Shown one piece after another: positions 47,501 to 58,243 of a stretch of DNA of 64,000 bases. The notes under the pieces are model-generated. The model ran no database searches. It saw only the letters and a list, made by a program, of their open reading frames with translations, and was not told the DNA's origin. Position numbers and translations under genes: made by a program. Numbering within the stretch: the stretch's first letter is position 1; every line of letters begins with the position of its first letter. Origin of the DNA: Lucifuga dentata (lineage: Eukaryota; Chordata; Actinopteri; Ophidiiformes; Bythitidae); the NCBI GenBank assembly GCA_014773175.1, contig VXCM01001438.1, forward strand, positions 5,328-69,327. The letters run 5' to 3'.

Positions 47501-47603
47501 GTGACCCATTTCAACTCAACTCATATCTTTTTTTCACTTCTTTTTGCTCTTTTCTTCTTTTCTTGTTAAATCTACTCTTTGGAGTTTTTTTTTTACTGTA
47601 TGA
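44586..47603. other. Unassigned AT-rich DNA, 3 kb
   Basis: No ORF above about 82 codons, no microsatellite of note except a GA patch near 46339, and no transposon end recognised. A quiet stretch. Confidence 0.45.
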
Positions 47604-47619
47604 TTAAAGGACCATAGTG

Positions 47620-47750
47620 GCCATTTTGTATGTTTGAGCCTAATATATTCAATTTTCATACACATAACGTTACTGACAATCATTNGCCATTTTGTATGTT
47701 TGAGCCTAATATATTCAATTTTCATACACATAACGTTACTGACAATCATT
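47620..47750. other. Assembly join: 65-bp exact duplication around one N
   Basis: 47620-47684 equals 47686-47750 with N at 47685. Confidence 0.85.
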
Positions 47751-47870
47751 TTCCAAAATACTACTGGAACGGTGAAATAAAAATGTTTTTCCTACCTTCC
47801 AGACCACCACTGGTTTCAGTTCATTCTGTTACGCTATTAAAATCAACTTATTGATACTTGAAACATTCTT

Positions 47871-48491
47871 GGGAAAGGCAGTGCTTAATTTGTGCCGTAA
47901 CGCACCGGAACTGAGTTCCGGCACTTATTTCTGATGGCTCTGTGCGTTCTGGGAGAGATTATTTCAGAAGCTAGCATTCCGGAACTATATTAAGTAATTT
48001 AGGTTTAATTTTATATCGCTTTTGGACATAATTGTGTGCATTAAACAATAAAATAAATAAATTGTGTACGACAAATTCTTGACAAAATCACGAAAGCAAA
48101 TTATCGAAGCTAATACACCAACCTGGAAATGTGGATAAAATGGATGAAAACGAGCCTTTCTAAAAGCTGACTCGAGGAATGATCACACTGTGAAATGTTT
48201 CTCCATAGTGGCGGTGTTTTTATTTATTCATTTATTTATTTTAGTTTCTTAAATGTAGTTATGGTGTGTCTATCAGCGGTGGGACATATACGCTACAAGC
48301 CGGCTACGAGGCTCTCGTTTCGGTTTGACAGCTCGCCACGCCTACTGTAATAACTGTTGCAGAGAGCACTGACTTAGTGCTTAGTTAGTGCCCCCCCACC
48401 GTTGACAAAAAAAGTCCTGGTAAAAATTAGCATCCCAATCCGATCATGGTTCTGGCACTTCTTTTTGCCCAAATTAAGCACTGGGGAAAGG
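47871..48491. repeat. 8-bp target duplication of the nested hAT
   Basis: GGGAAAGG at 47871-47878 and 48484-48491 are identical. The empty site is visible in copies 1 and 3, where CTTGGGATAGGTAATCCATC and equivalents run uninterrupted. Confidence 0.9.
47879..48483. mobile_element. Nested non-autonomous hAT, 605 bp
   Basis: Ends are CAGTGCTTAATTTG and its exact complement CAAATTAAGCACTG, flanked by the perfect 8-bp duplication GGGAAAGG. The interior has no transposase sequence. Near the left end is a 17-base palindrome CCGGAACTGAGTTCCGG (47905-47921). The insertion interrupts a foldback arm, so this hAT moved after the foldback element had settled. The exact target duplication points to a fairly recent insertion compared with the other hAT copies here, which each have a mismatch. 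Confidence 0.92.
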
Positions 48492-48974
48492 TAATCCATC
48501 ATCGCGAACAAGACATATATTCAGGTTTTTTTTTTAAAGGTATGTAAGTTTACTCTTTAAGTGCAATAAAAAGCGCAGAGTGATCTGAAAATGCTTCCTG
48601 TTTAAGTTCTTCACTACAGCACTTGAATGCACCACTAAACGCAGGTCTTCTTTTGGGACTATATTCCCTGGTGAAGACATACATTCAGTCTGCGCTTTTT
48701 ATTGCGCTTAAACGCCAAAAAATATGAAATTTCAAAAAAAAAACCTGAATACACGTCTTGTTGGCAATGATGGATTACCTAACCCAAGAACATTTAAAAC
48801 AAGTTGATTTTAATTAATGATTTTAATAGCATACCAGAATGAACTGAAACCAGTGGAGGTCTGGAAGGTATGAAATTCACCGTTCCAATAGCATGCTTTG
48901 TCGGTAACGTAACATGTAATGAAAATTGAATCTATTAGGCTCAAACATGCAAAATGGATGGTATGGTCCTTTAA

Positions 48975-49714
48975 GATCTAACAAACATGTCCAGTCAAAA
49001 GTATTTCAGAGTCCTATTTTTTGAATGTTTTGTCATGCTGTATTGTTAATGTCCATGTTTTCTGTTACACTGACTCATGAGTTTCTTCTTCTGTTCTTTT
49101 GTTGCTGCACTAGTCCTTGTTACCACACGGCTATTTGGAACTGTGTGGAGTGAAGCAGTTCACACCTATTTCATTTGGTGGACTTTATCAGTCTTTTAGG
49201 TAAAAACTGCTTTTATCAACAATCAGAATTTTAAGAATATAATTTTTTATTTGTCTTGTTTCTTTCCACACTTAAAGGAATACAGAGCGGCTACAGGGAC
49301 AGAAGTCAAATGCAGGCAGAACAGAGAGTTTTCAAGGGTAAAAACAGTTTACCTACTTACACGAGCAATGCCAAGGGGACAGGCAGGCAAACAGTCATCA
49401 GAAAAGGCATTAAGGGCTGCATACATGCGACGCAGATATGGCTGCATGCACTCCAAGGTAAAATGCATGCTCAATTTCCTAACAGCTGAGAGAGAGAGAG
49501 AGATCTGCACATTTTCTTTTACAACCAACTGATACCAGAAATATTTTGCCGCTTCCTCAGACTGCAGCAGGACAATCAGCCGCTCCTGGTACTCATTTTA
49601 GTTCAAGACTGCATAAACATTTGTGCACCCCTGGTTTGGTTATGGGCTACAACCAATGCTTGAAGTGGGCTGGTACACAGCACCAGGACCTCTGTGATTT
49701 TCATTTCAGAGTAG
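48975..49714. other. Unassigned DNA
   Basis: A GA patch at about 49489-49502; no gene or element end recognised. The Arg/Lys-rich frame at 49251-49532 has no known domain. Confidence 0.4.
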
Positions 49715-50199
49715 CGGTGTAACAGCCCATATACCCCCTACCCAGACTATCCCCGGGGTTAAAGTGGGCTAGCATGTTTTATACCAGGAGTATATTCTGG
49801 GCTAGTCCAGTTTATACCCCGGGATGTTATTTAGGCTAGGCTATTTTATATCCCCCAAGGCCAGATTATAGCCCCACACTCAGACAATATTCAAGGATAC
49901 ATAAGGTTTTGGTTTATTTCACAGACTTTTACACACTAACCCTAACCCTGATGACACAACCTTATCATTTATCAAAAAAGCCTATGTTGCAGTGACATGT
50001 TATTTTTTAAAATATGATGGAAAGAAACTCTGGACATTGAAATACAGACTAGTTTTTGAAAAACACAAGGGTATATAATCTGGACTAGTGGGGTATAGTN
50101 GACATTGAAATACAGACTAGTTTTTGAAAAACACAAGGGTATATAATCTGGACTAGTGGGGTATAGTTTGATGGGGGCTTAATCTGGCCTGCTACACCG
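49715..50199. mobile_element. Possible MITE with CGGTGTA-CAG ends
   Basis: The left end CGGTGTAACAG and the right end read in reverse, CGGTGTAGCAGGCC, form a short imperfect inverted repeat. The interior has many GGGCTA, CCCCGGG, TATACCCC and GGGGTATA words in both orientations. No target duplication was recognised. The span includes a 68-base artefact (50033-50167). Confidence 0.4.
50033..50167. other. Assembly join: 67-bp exact duplication around one N
   Basis: 50033-50099 equals 50101-50167 with N at 50100. Confidence 0.85.
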
Positions 50200-51080
50200 G
50201 GATTTTCGGGAGTACAGGGACCTCTCATAAATCATCCATTCTCTACTGCAGAACAACGCAGAAGAAAACAATATGAAAGGTTGCAGTCGGACAAATTAAA
50301 TCGGGGGCCCGCGTATTTATAGGGATGGGCAACTTTGATGAGGATGGGGGCCAATAAAATTTCATTCTCACGGTCAAAGGGCCACACATTAAATAAAACA
50401 AAAATCACTGTGAACTTACCTGTCACCATTGAGCTTTGAAAATAAGGGAGATTTTCTGGGACAAAACCCCCTGCCTGGACCCGACCCGATGACCCTCCAA
50501 TGGTGACCAGCACACGACACGGATAAGGAGAGTACTTGTTCACTTCAAACACTAGTTACAACAGAGAGGCGGGCAGAATGGGCAATTAATCCAAAAGGCG
50601 AGGACATCAGAAACAGGCAGGTAAAACAGGAAAATGACTAAAACTATTGAGAACGACTACAACAAGCAACTCTACATCAACAGCCTGACAGAGAACAAAG
50701 GAAAGTGGCTTCTACATGAGGACAGAGGGCGGATTAGGTAACTGGGAGCAGGTGAGCATGCAGGTGTGTGAGCAGAGTTGAGAAACTCAACGAGTGACAG
50801 GTGTAGAACTGCCGCCTCATGAACTCACACACACACACACAGCAAATTTACATTTTTCACAGTTGCATCTTCCTCAGCATTGCTCATAAAAGTAAATACA
50901 ATGAGACAGAACATCATCTCACATGTGTGTATATGTTCTGCATTCCTTATTGAACAGTCGCAGGTAATAAGAAACTAAACATCACCACACAAACACACTC
51001 GAGCACACATAACACTGTAGAATCCCACATGGCCAAATAAAAACATGGTGAAATATTAATGTTTTTGTCAGTATAAAGTG
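50200..51080. other. Unassigned DNA
   Basis: Short CA patch near 50827-50841. No gene recognised. Confidence 0.4.
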
Positions 51081-51111
51081 AAAAAAAAAAAAAAANAAAA
51101 AAAAAAAAAAA
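51081..51111. repeat. Poly-A run containing an N
   Basis: A homopolymer with N at 51096. Confidence 0.9.
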
Positions 51112-51499
51112 CTGTCTGCTTTAAGTCCAAAAAGGGGTGCGGGCAGCAACAAAAGCTCTTCATGGAGAGATGAGCACAACATGACAGTGAAAAGAACAGA
51201 AATCAGGAATGCCATGCATACCCCAACCCCCACCCCCACCCCAACTTCCTCTCATCTGTCCATCCACTCTCCTTCTTTTCTCTTTCCCTCTTCCATCCCC
51301 TTCTCTCTGTTGAAAGGTTAGTAAATGTCAGATGGGAGTTGTCATCATCTTCAGTGGCGTCATCTTTCTTCATAGCAATACCGTCTGTCCTTGCGTGTGC
51401 CTGTGTGTGTGCATGTGAGCAGTTTGAAGGGAATACAATTGACCAGAATGAAACAGAAAAGGATATTGAAAATGGGAAATTACTGCTTACAACAAAGAT

Positions 51500-51501
<2 letters not shown>

Positions 51502-51533
<32 letters not shown>
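51502..51533. repeat. CA microsatellite
   Basis: Pure CA repeat. Confidence 0.95.
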
Positions 51534-51536
<3 letters not shown>

Positions 51537-51679
51537 GGATTTGAAATAGAGTTGTGTGGTTTGCTTTCCCTGTTTATTTCTCATTTAGTTCTCCCACTGT
51601 GTTCTTGCCATGTAAAAAAAACCAAAAACAAAAAAAACAAAAAAAAAAAAAACCATAAACCTTCAATGACGACTTAGTA

Positions 51680-51910
51680 TTAGTTTAGCAGCCTTTGCCT
51701 CTCTCACACACTTTATTCTCTCTTTCTTGATGCTTTGTCTTCATCACAGCCGGTATTTGCCTCTCGATATATTTTATGACTAATAGAAGGAAAAGGCCTT
51801 TGTGGCGATGACAAATCCCCACATTCAGACAGCTTTACAGCCCCTAAAGAGCCCCTTGACAAAAAATGGGGCTGTAAACCTACTATTCTAATGCTGCATG
51901 TTATTGTAAT
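51680..51910. other. Repeat-poor stretch, possible conserved non-coding DNA
   Basis: Mixed-composition sequence between simple repeats, with words such as TTTTATGACTAATAG and GGGGCTGTAAACC. It looks like single-copy sequence; conservation cannot be judged from one genome. Confidence 0.28.
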
Positions 51911-53453
51911 AGCGTGTGTGTGTGCGCGCACGCATGAGTGAATATTTAGGAGGCGTTTAGTATTGCTTATCTGTGCCAATTATAAAAGTGCTTTACCATC
52001 AAAAACAAATGTTAGTACACACACTTATACACACAGAGTGGTTTATGTGATGTCTGTGCTTATATTAACATGCTCAATAATGCATCATGTGTAATACATG
52101 TTACACACATGCACACAAACACACACAGGGACTCATTCATTTAGATAAACTGAACATGTTTATTAAAGGCTATAGATACACACCTGTACACAAGTGCACA
52201 AACAAAATTGTGTGTGTAAGCAAAACTACTAACTTCATTTTGGCATATATCTGTGAAGTTCAAAATAAAATCTTTCTTTGCATCTGTATTTGTATGTATT
52301 TGGATAAGGGAGCATGATAAAATGTGGGTGAAAACAATCTAAATTACAGTATGGGAGCCAGTAGTTTCTCTATAGCAATATGACATACATTTTATATTAC
52401 ATATTATATATACATTTTGCCAAATTATTTAAGATTAAGAAACAAGCTTTACTACTTAATGTGTGGAGGTAATGTGACAAAAAGCTTTATTTTAACTTTA
52501 GTCCATGGGTTTTCTGCTTGCAGATATGTTAAAATTACAAAAACACTGATGCAAAAAGAATTACAGAGAGTGTTTTATCTGAATATATCTTAATAATTTA
52601 TTTGTATTTGCTTATATCCCTTAAACTGGTTTACATGAAAAATTAATACCACAAGGAAACTGTGTGGGAAATCTAAACATTGCTGCTGAATGCGCAACTA
52701 TTTTTTGCAGGTGATGCAGAGCTCAAAAGGTCAGTTAGTTTTTTGAAGTTAGTTATTTAAAAAAAATTTTTTTATCCCACTTCTTCCAACAATCACAGAG
52801 GGATTTTTATCCCCATTTCGTAGCTCTTCTGTAACAGCATATTAGTGCCATAGTAGATTTTTTTTTTTTTTTTTTTTAAACACAAAACAAGACACGGAGA
52901 GGGGGTAATATTCTGAGAAAAACTGACAGATTTGTCAGTTGTGTTTGAGCTTATGACAGAATAATTCACTTTTACCTTATTTTTGTGACAAAAACTCACA
53001 AATTTGCAAGAAACATTATTTCTGGGATAGGAAATAGGATATACTGGATATACTGGGATAGGATATACTGTATTAAGCCGAACAGCAGTCATCTCCACGC
53101 AACAAGACAAGGCTGAATTTAAATCTCACATTAGTTAGTTGCTGCATACTTCAAGATCAATTAATTTTATTATTTATCTTTTGTTCTGCTGTGCCACAAA
53201 TCCCATTTGAACATCCACAAAATGTAACCAGCGATTTTCATGCAACTGTCCACTGCAGTGAAGTTCTTGATGCACAAAAGGCTTCATCCAAATCAGCATG
53301 TTTTCTGCTGAATAAATCCAGTTTATGGCAATGTCTCTTCAGAGTTTGGATGCTTATGACATTTGATGATTTGGGGCTAAAAGCACAAGTATTTTTCTAT
53401 TGATTAATCTGATAGAAAAGTATAATTTAAATTATACATTTAAATTATACTTT
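51911..53453. other. Unassigned AT-rich DNA
   Basis: Poly-T at about 52858-52877. A short ATACTGG/GGATATACT direct repeat lies near 53036-53070. An 18-base perfect palindrome GTATAATTTAAATTATAC is at 53420-53437. Confidence 0.45.
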
Positions 53454-53501
53454 ACATTAATCATGTCTGCAGTAGGCATCCACTGCAGACATGATTAATG
53501 T
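53454..53501. repeat. Perfect 20-bp inverted repeat next to foldback copy 3
   Basis: Left arm 53454-53473 and right arm 53482-53501 are exact complements (ACATTAATCATGTCTGCAGT) around the loop AGGCATCC. The last base of the right arm is the first T of the TTAA that starts the foldback element. Confidence 0.92.
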
Positions 53502-54053
53502 TAAGACCATACCGGCCATTTTGCATGTTTGAGCCTAATATATTCAATTTTTAAACATGTAACGTTACTGATATCATTTCCCAAAGCATACTACTGGAAC
53601 AGTGAATTAATTTTTTTTTTTTTTTTTTTTGGAAGTTATGTAATTTTAGCATTTAAGCACAATAAAAAGCACGGAGTGATCTGAAAATGTTTCCTGTTGT
53701 CAGTTCTTCACTACAGCATTTAAATGCACCACTAGGAAGTATTTTCAGATCACTCCATGCTTTTATTGTGTTTAAACACTAAAATTACATAACTTTGAAA
53801 AAAAACCTGGAATATACGTCTTGTTCACAATTATGGATTACCTATCCCAAGAATTATGTTTCAAGTATCAACAAGTTGATTTTAATAGCGTCCCAGAATG
53901 AGCTGAAACCAATGGTGGTCTGGAAGATAGGAAAACAATTTTAATTCACTGTTCCAGTAGTAGGCTTTGGGAAATGATTGTCAGTAACATTACATGTATG
54001 AAAACTGAATATATTAGGCTCAAACATGCAAAATGGGTGGTATTGTCCTTTAA
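53501..54053. mobile_element. TTAA-flanked foldback element, copy 3
   Basis: Begins TTAAGACCATACCGGCC and ends GGGTGGTATTGTCCTTTAA. Arms mirror each other: GCATGTTTGAGCCTAATATA / TATATTAGGCTCAAACATGC at the ends, and further in AAGTTATGTAATTTTAGC and CACAATAAAAAGCA with their complements. The right arm also carries the AACCTGGAATATACGTCTTG to CCAGAATGAGCTGAAACC block, whose left-arm partner is deleted and replaced by a poly-T. The central unpaired part surrounds CTTCACTACAGCATTTAAATG. No coding capacity. Confidence 0.85.
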
Positions 54054-55013
54054 CTGCAGGTTAAGACTAATACTAGTTCCCCTTTTCTTATTATTTTTCT
54101 GACTTTAATCTCAGAAATTCAGATTATTTTCCCCTACAAATCAAATGTTTTTTTCTTGTTCCCCACCCCCCCATTCTTTTTTTTTTTTTTTAAATCTATC
54201 TACTGGCCATAATGTGCCATCCAGCTAAAAGCTCTTTTCATGTCTAGGAAGAGGTGAAAGTCTGAGGTGGTCAAATCTAGGTTTCTCTCTTAGCTCCTGT
54301 ATCATTATTATATTATTAATGTTCATATGCACTGTACATATTTTGGTTGTAATTTATTGCAAATGCAAATGTCAGGGAATTGAAAAAAAAAAAAAGTGTC
54401 CACTCGTGTTGGTTGTCAGTGATAATGAAACATTTTTGTTTAGTGTGAATCGTGGATTTTTGCTGTCATGTTAAGGCTTGAAAAATCACAAGTTAAGGGA
54501 GTCCGCCGACACATCGACGAGGCCTGAGGGCCCAGCTCATACAGTCATCCAGTATATATGTATCCCACCTTTTCTTCTTTTACTCGTCCATAATCCCCTA
54601 ATGGCTAAACGCTGTTATTTCCCCTGAGGGCCAGTGAGCCGCACACTGCTGCGGGAATGCATTAAATTCAAGAGTTGTTGACGCACGCTCAACAGAAAGC
54701 AATAACCTGTGCCAGGTCATTTTTCTCCCCCTTTCCTTTCATTTTCTGAGGTCGAACAGAATTGCCTTTGCAGTGCTAGTGTGATTACGATCCGTTTAAC
54801 ATGGGAATTATGAGAATTACACACACAAGTGCAGAGTAACATGGCTCGACATGATTAAAAACAGCTGCAGTGGGAGAATGGGACAGGATGGAAAACCAGA
54901 AAGAGACAGAAACGCTAAAACCAAGTAGGACACATCAAGCTTTATAGTTTTAATATCTAGCCTGAAACTTTTAAATAGGAGCTACATTTTCATACTTAAA
55001 ACATAAATCGTAA
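54054..55013. other. Mostly repeat-poor DNA, start of a possible conserved block
   Basis: Poly-T at about 54176-54191. From about 54480 the sequence is free of transposon signal and has higher GC, with GTCCGCCGACACATCG and GAGGCCTGAGGGCCC words. No ORF or splice pattern suggests an exon. Confidence 0.4.
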
Positions 55014-55017
55014 GTGT

Positions 55018-55073
<56 letters not shown>
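55014..55073. repeat. GT microsatellite, about 60 bp
   Basis: Long GT repeat with one TATG interruption near its start. Confidence 0.97.
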
Positions 55074-55074
<1 letters not shown>

Positions 55075-57100
55075 ATTCCCTGTCAGTGATCATGGATTCA
55101 ACAGAGTGACTGCCGGCTATTGAAAACACCTTAAAATTCCAAAAACCCAGCAGGCAACATCTTTGAATTCATATTTATTTTTCCCAACTCTTTGCCTCTG
55201 GTCTGTTTTCCTTTGACACCCACTGACACCCGCTAAACAATCTTGGCATGCGACTATTTCAAAGAAATTAAACATTGAAAGACCCACCCAGAAATCTATC
55301 AGTTTGCAAACCCAATGTGTGACTTGCTGTTTGTACTCAAGAAACGTAACAAAACATTGCCTTGTCTTTTGATTATTGACAACCTGAGCCACCAAATGTG
55401 GAAACTTGGCAGGTTTGAGTAAGGGGAATCCCAGGTAACAAAACCCTGATCGGCCTAAACCGCATCCCAGCAGCTCCTCTGCAGCCTGAAGCTCAACAGC
55501 TAAATTAAATGGATGATGAAAATGGCTGTAAAAACCACTTTCCTCAGTCTGATTTGAACTAACTTAATTATCAGAATCTGAAGAAGAGCATTTTCAAGAC
55601 ACTTGCGCAAGACAGTTCATTATGGACCTGCTATCACTTTGTTACTCCAGCAACTCCCAGGGATTGATGTGTAATGTGCTTTTTGTTTATTGAGACGGAG
55701 GGAAACGGGAGGGAAGAGGACAAACTAATTGAGCTCCACCAATTATTATCCTGATATTCTCGTGGCCTTTGTGATGACAAGCCAGTCGGGCAGAGGAAAT
55801 CATACCTGTGAGCAATTACTGGTGCATTTCTAACTCACGATTGTCACATGGATGAGTATGTGTGTAATCGTCCACAGACAACATTGTGACTGCTGACAGA
55901 GTAATCTCATCAACAGGAAAACCAAATCCCCTTTCGTTACCTCTATTCTCCTGTATAGAGTCTAATGGCAGATATAATTGAATTTCACCGTCTCACACAC
56001 ACACACAAACTCACAAATAGCCCTCGGCTGTTAGCGTCAGAGTCTAAATAAACAGCACTAATATGGTGTCTCGCATACAGTAATTACAACCCAATCTGTG
56101 GTGTTTTGCCTGTTTCCCCTTTTAATTGTTTCCCTCTCTCTCTTTCTATCAATCCCCTCTTCTTCCTCTGCCCTCCCTCCATTCCGGGCTGTCGCTCCTC
56201 AGCACGCTGCATTTGAAGAATTAGCCACGCTAACGTAGGCCCTAATTGGCTGTCACTGTGTGCTCTAAAATGTGAAGCCACTTCCTCGATATAATCATGT
56301 TTACACGCGAGCGCCGGGTGCCAGACTGCTGGGCTTGTCTCTATTGAGCTTGTTTAGGGAGTAATTTACTGTAAAATTGGCTATGATAGTCAGTCAGAGA
56401 GAGAAGGGGGAACTAGCTCAGCGTAAAATGACTTCCTCACTGTGCAGGTTTTTGTTTGCTTTGGGGTTTTTTCTGTTTTGGGGGGATCTGGCTCTCAAAA
56501 ACCACAAGTCTAATTATCACCCTCTTAATCTTTACCTCATTATCACCTCTCCTAATCAGTCCAGTGTAAATAAAGGTGTGTTTTACCAGTGGGTCGCAAA
56601 TAAAAAGGAATCCACCAACTAACAAATCACGTAAGATGGATTATTGAAAGTCTAGTGCTCGAACCGTGCCACATAATCATTTTGCTGCGACATTTGTTTG
56701 CACGCATTCTCTTCCTGCTACTCTAATTTATCACGCTAATTGGAGTAGATAAAACAGCCATTTCAGAAAACAACAAATCAAAAATGCCAGTAAAAAAAAC
56801 ATGCGCCCATAAGTCATCCATCGCTGCACATTCATTCAGTTTACAAGACATTGATGGCAAAACGATGGAAGGGACTTCAAATAGAATAGTCACACATTAT
56901 CTTTCACTTTTAACAGCGTAAGCTCATTTTTTTTCCGGAAGTGTCAAGAATATTTCAGATTAAACAGCGTCTTCTTTAGGAAGTGACCTAAGGGCAAATC
57001 TCCCAGGAACACATTCCTTATTTACCAGCCCTGTTAATTCCCATTCCCAGCACAGCAAGGGTTTGAGGCCACTTGAGAAGTCTGCGCACTATGAAGTAGA
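55074..57100. other. Repeat-poor block, candidate conserved regulatory DNA
   Basis: About 2 kb with one short CA patch (near 55997) and no transposon end. Homeodomain-type cores recur: TAATTGAG and CCAATTATTATC (about 55727-55750), CCCTAATTGGC (56241), ACGCTAATTGGAG (56733), TCTAATTATCACC (56509). The sequence is compositionally even and non-coding in all frames. Such blocks in fish genomes are often enhancers of developmental genes; no target gene is in the window. Confidence 0.35.
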
Positions 57101-57894
57101 CCTGACATTTTTCTCCTCTAATTGTGTTTTCTTCTCCCTTTGCTGGATTGCAGGTGTGTATGTGTGAGTTTGTGTGTGTTTATGTCTCTGTTTTTGTGTT
57201 TGGCTGTGCAACCAAATGTGCATCTACAATATGTGTGTATCTGCTAGTGTTCGTGGCTGTTTGTGTGTGTTGTGTGTGTGCATGAGTGCGTGCACAGGCA
57301 TTCTGATTCATCTCTCTGTGTGTGTACGGCAACAGTGTGTAACAGTGTGTCTTTGCCAATTAGGCACTCAATGACAGGACATGTGGTGAAGCAGCTAGCT
57401 GGGCTATTCATGGATCAGCAGTTATGGGAGAAAATTTCAAAATACCAACTGGATACACACACACACACACACACACACAGAGTCACAGAGCTTCGGTAAT
57501 TTAGAATGCTGACTGTATGAAGCTGATCTTAGCAGCTCAGACAGCAGGATGCTGTCTGTCGATGCATTGTGTGTTGACACAGTTGTCCTCCTCCTATGTC
57601 ATGTTCACTTGTGCCTTGGAATTCACAGATTTTTAAAGTTTTGACAAGTGATGTCAAACAGAATTCTTACTTTGTATTCAGTCTTGTAACATGTCAACTC
57701 TCTCCTCCAAGTTGAAGGACCACTCCTACATTTTGAGATTTTTTTTTTTTTTTTTTTTTTTATCTTAGCCAGACTCGGATGAGTTGGTTGATATCAGTGC
57801 CATCTCAGTGCTTTCAGAATGGTAGTCTGGGAATTGTTTAGCTTAGCTTAGCACAGAAACACTCTTACCACTGCAAAAAGATGGCAAAACAATA
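57101..57894. other. GT-rich DNA with a CA array and poly-T
   Basis: Imperfect GT patches at about 57153-57280, a CA array at 57451-57479, and a poly-T at about 57740-57762. No gene; the Cys/Val-rich frames are repeat artefacts. Confidence 0.6.
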
Positions 57895-58241
57895 CAGGCA
57901 GTCCCCGGGTTACGAACAAATTCCATTTCTACGGCTGTCTTTAAGTCAGATTTGTACGTAAGTCGGAACAGTTACGTAAAGTGTGTATATAGCGTATATA
58001 TTTTACCTTTCTGTGCATAAGAAATACTAAAGAAACACTTCCAGATATACTAAAACATCTTAAACATAATAATACCACTGAACCGCTGACGACACACAGT
58101 GTTTTGACGTGGGTCGCTAAGTATTCGTTATTACGAAACATTGTATGTAACTCTAATTTTTAATTTAATAGGCTTTATGGTGGTCGGTTCGTAAGTATGG
58201 ATTGTTTGTAAGTCGGATGTTCGTAAGTTGGGGACTGCCTG
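57895..58241 (-). mobile_element. Pogo/Tigger-like MITE, copy B (inverted)
   Basis: Starts CAGGCAGTCCCCGGGTTACG and ends as the complement of CAGGCAGTCCCCAACTTACG, each side flanked by TA (57893-57894 and 58242-58243). In reverse orientation it matches copy A at 17001-17343 along its length, including the middle part ACCACCATAAAGCCTATTAA. No coding capacity. Confidence 0.86.
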
Positions 58242-58243
58242 TA

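Larger units (their letters stand above)
47604..48974. mobile_element. TTAA-flanked foldback element, copy 2, split by a hAT
   Basis: Begins TTAAAGGACCATAGTGGCC and ends GGATGGTATGGTCCTTTAA. The arms mirror each other over several hundred bases: GTTTGAGCCTAATATATTC, TTTTCATACACATAACGTTAC, AGACC-CCACTGGTTTCAGTTCATTC, the GGTAATCCATCAT block and AAGTGCAATAAAAAGCGCAG all recur inverted in the right arm. The central unpaired part is about 80-100 bases (TTCTTCACTACAGCACTTG...). A complete hAT element (47879-48483) is inserted in the left arm. A 66-base artefact lies at 47620-47750. Net length without these is about 690 bases. Confidence 0.85.
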
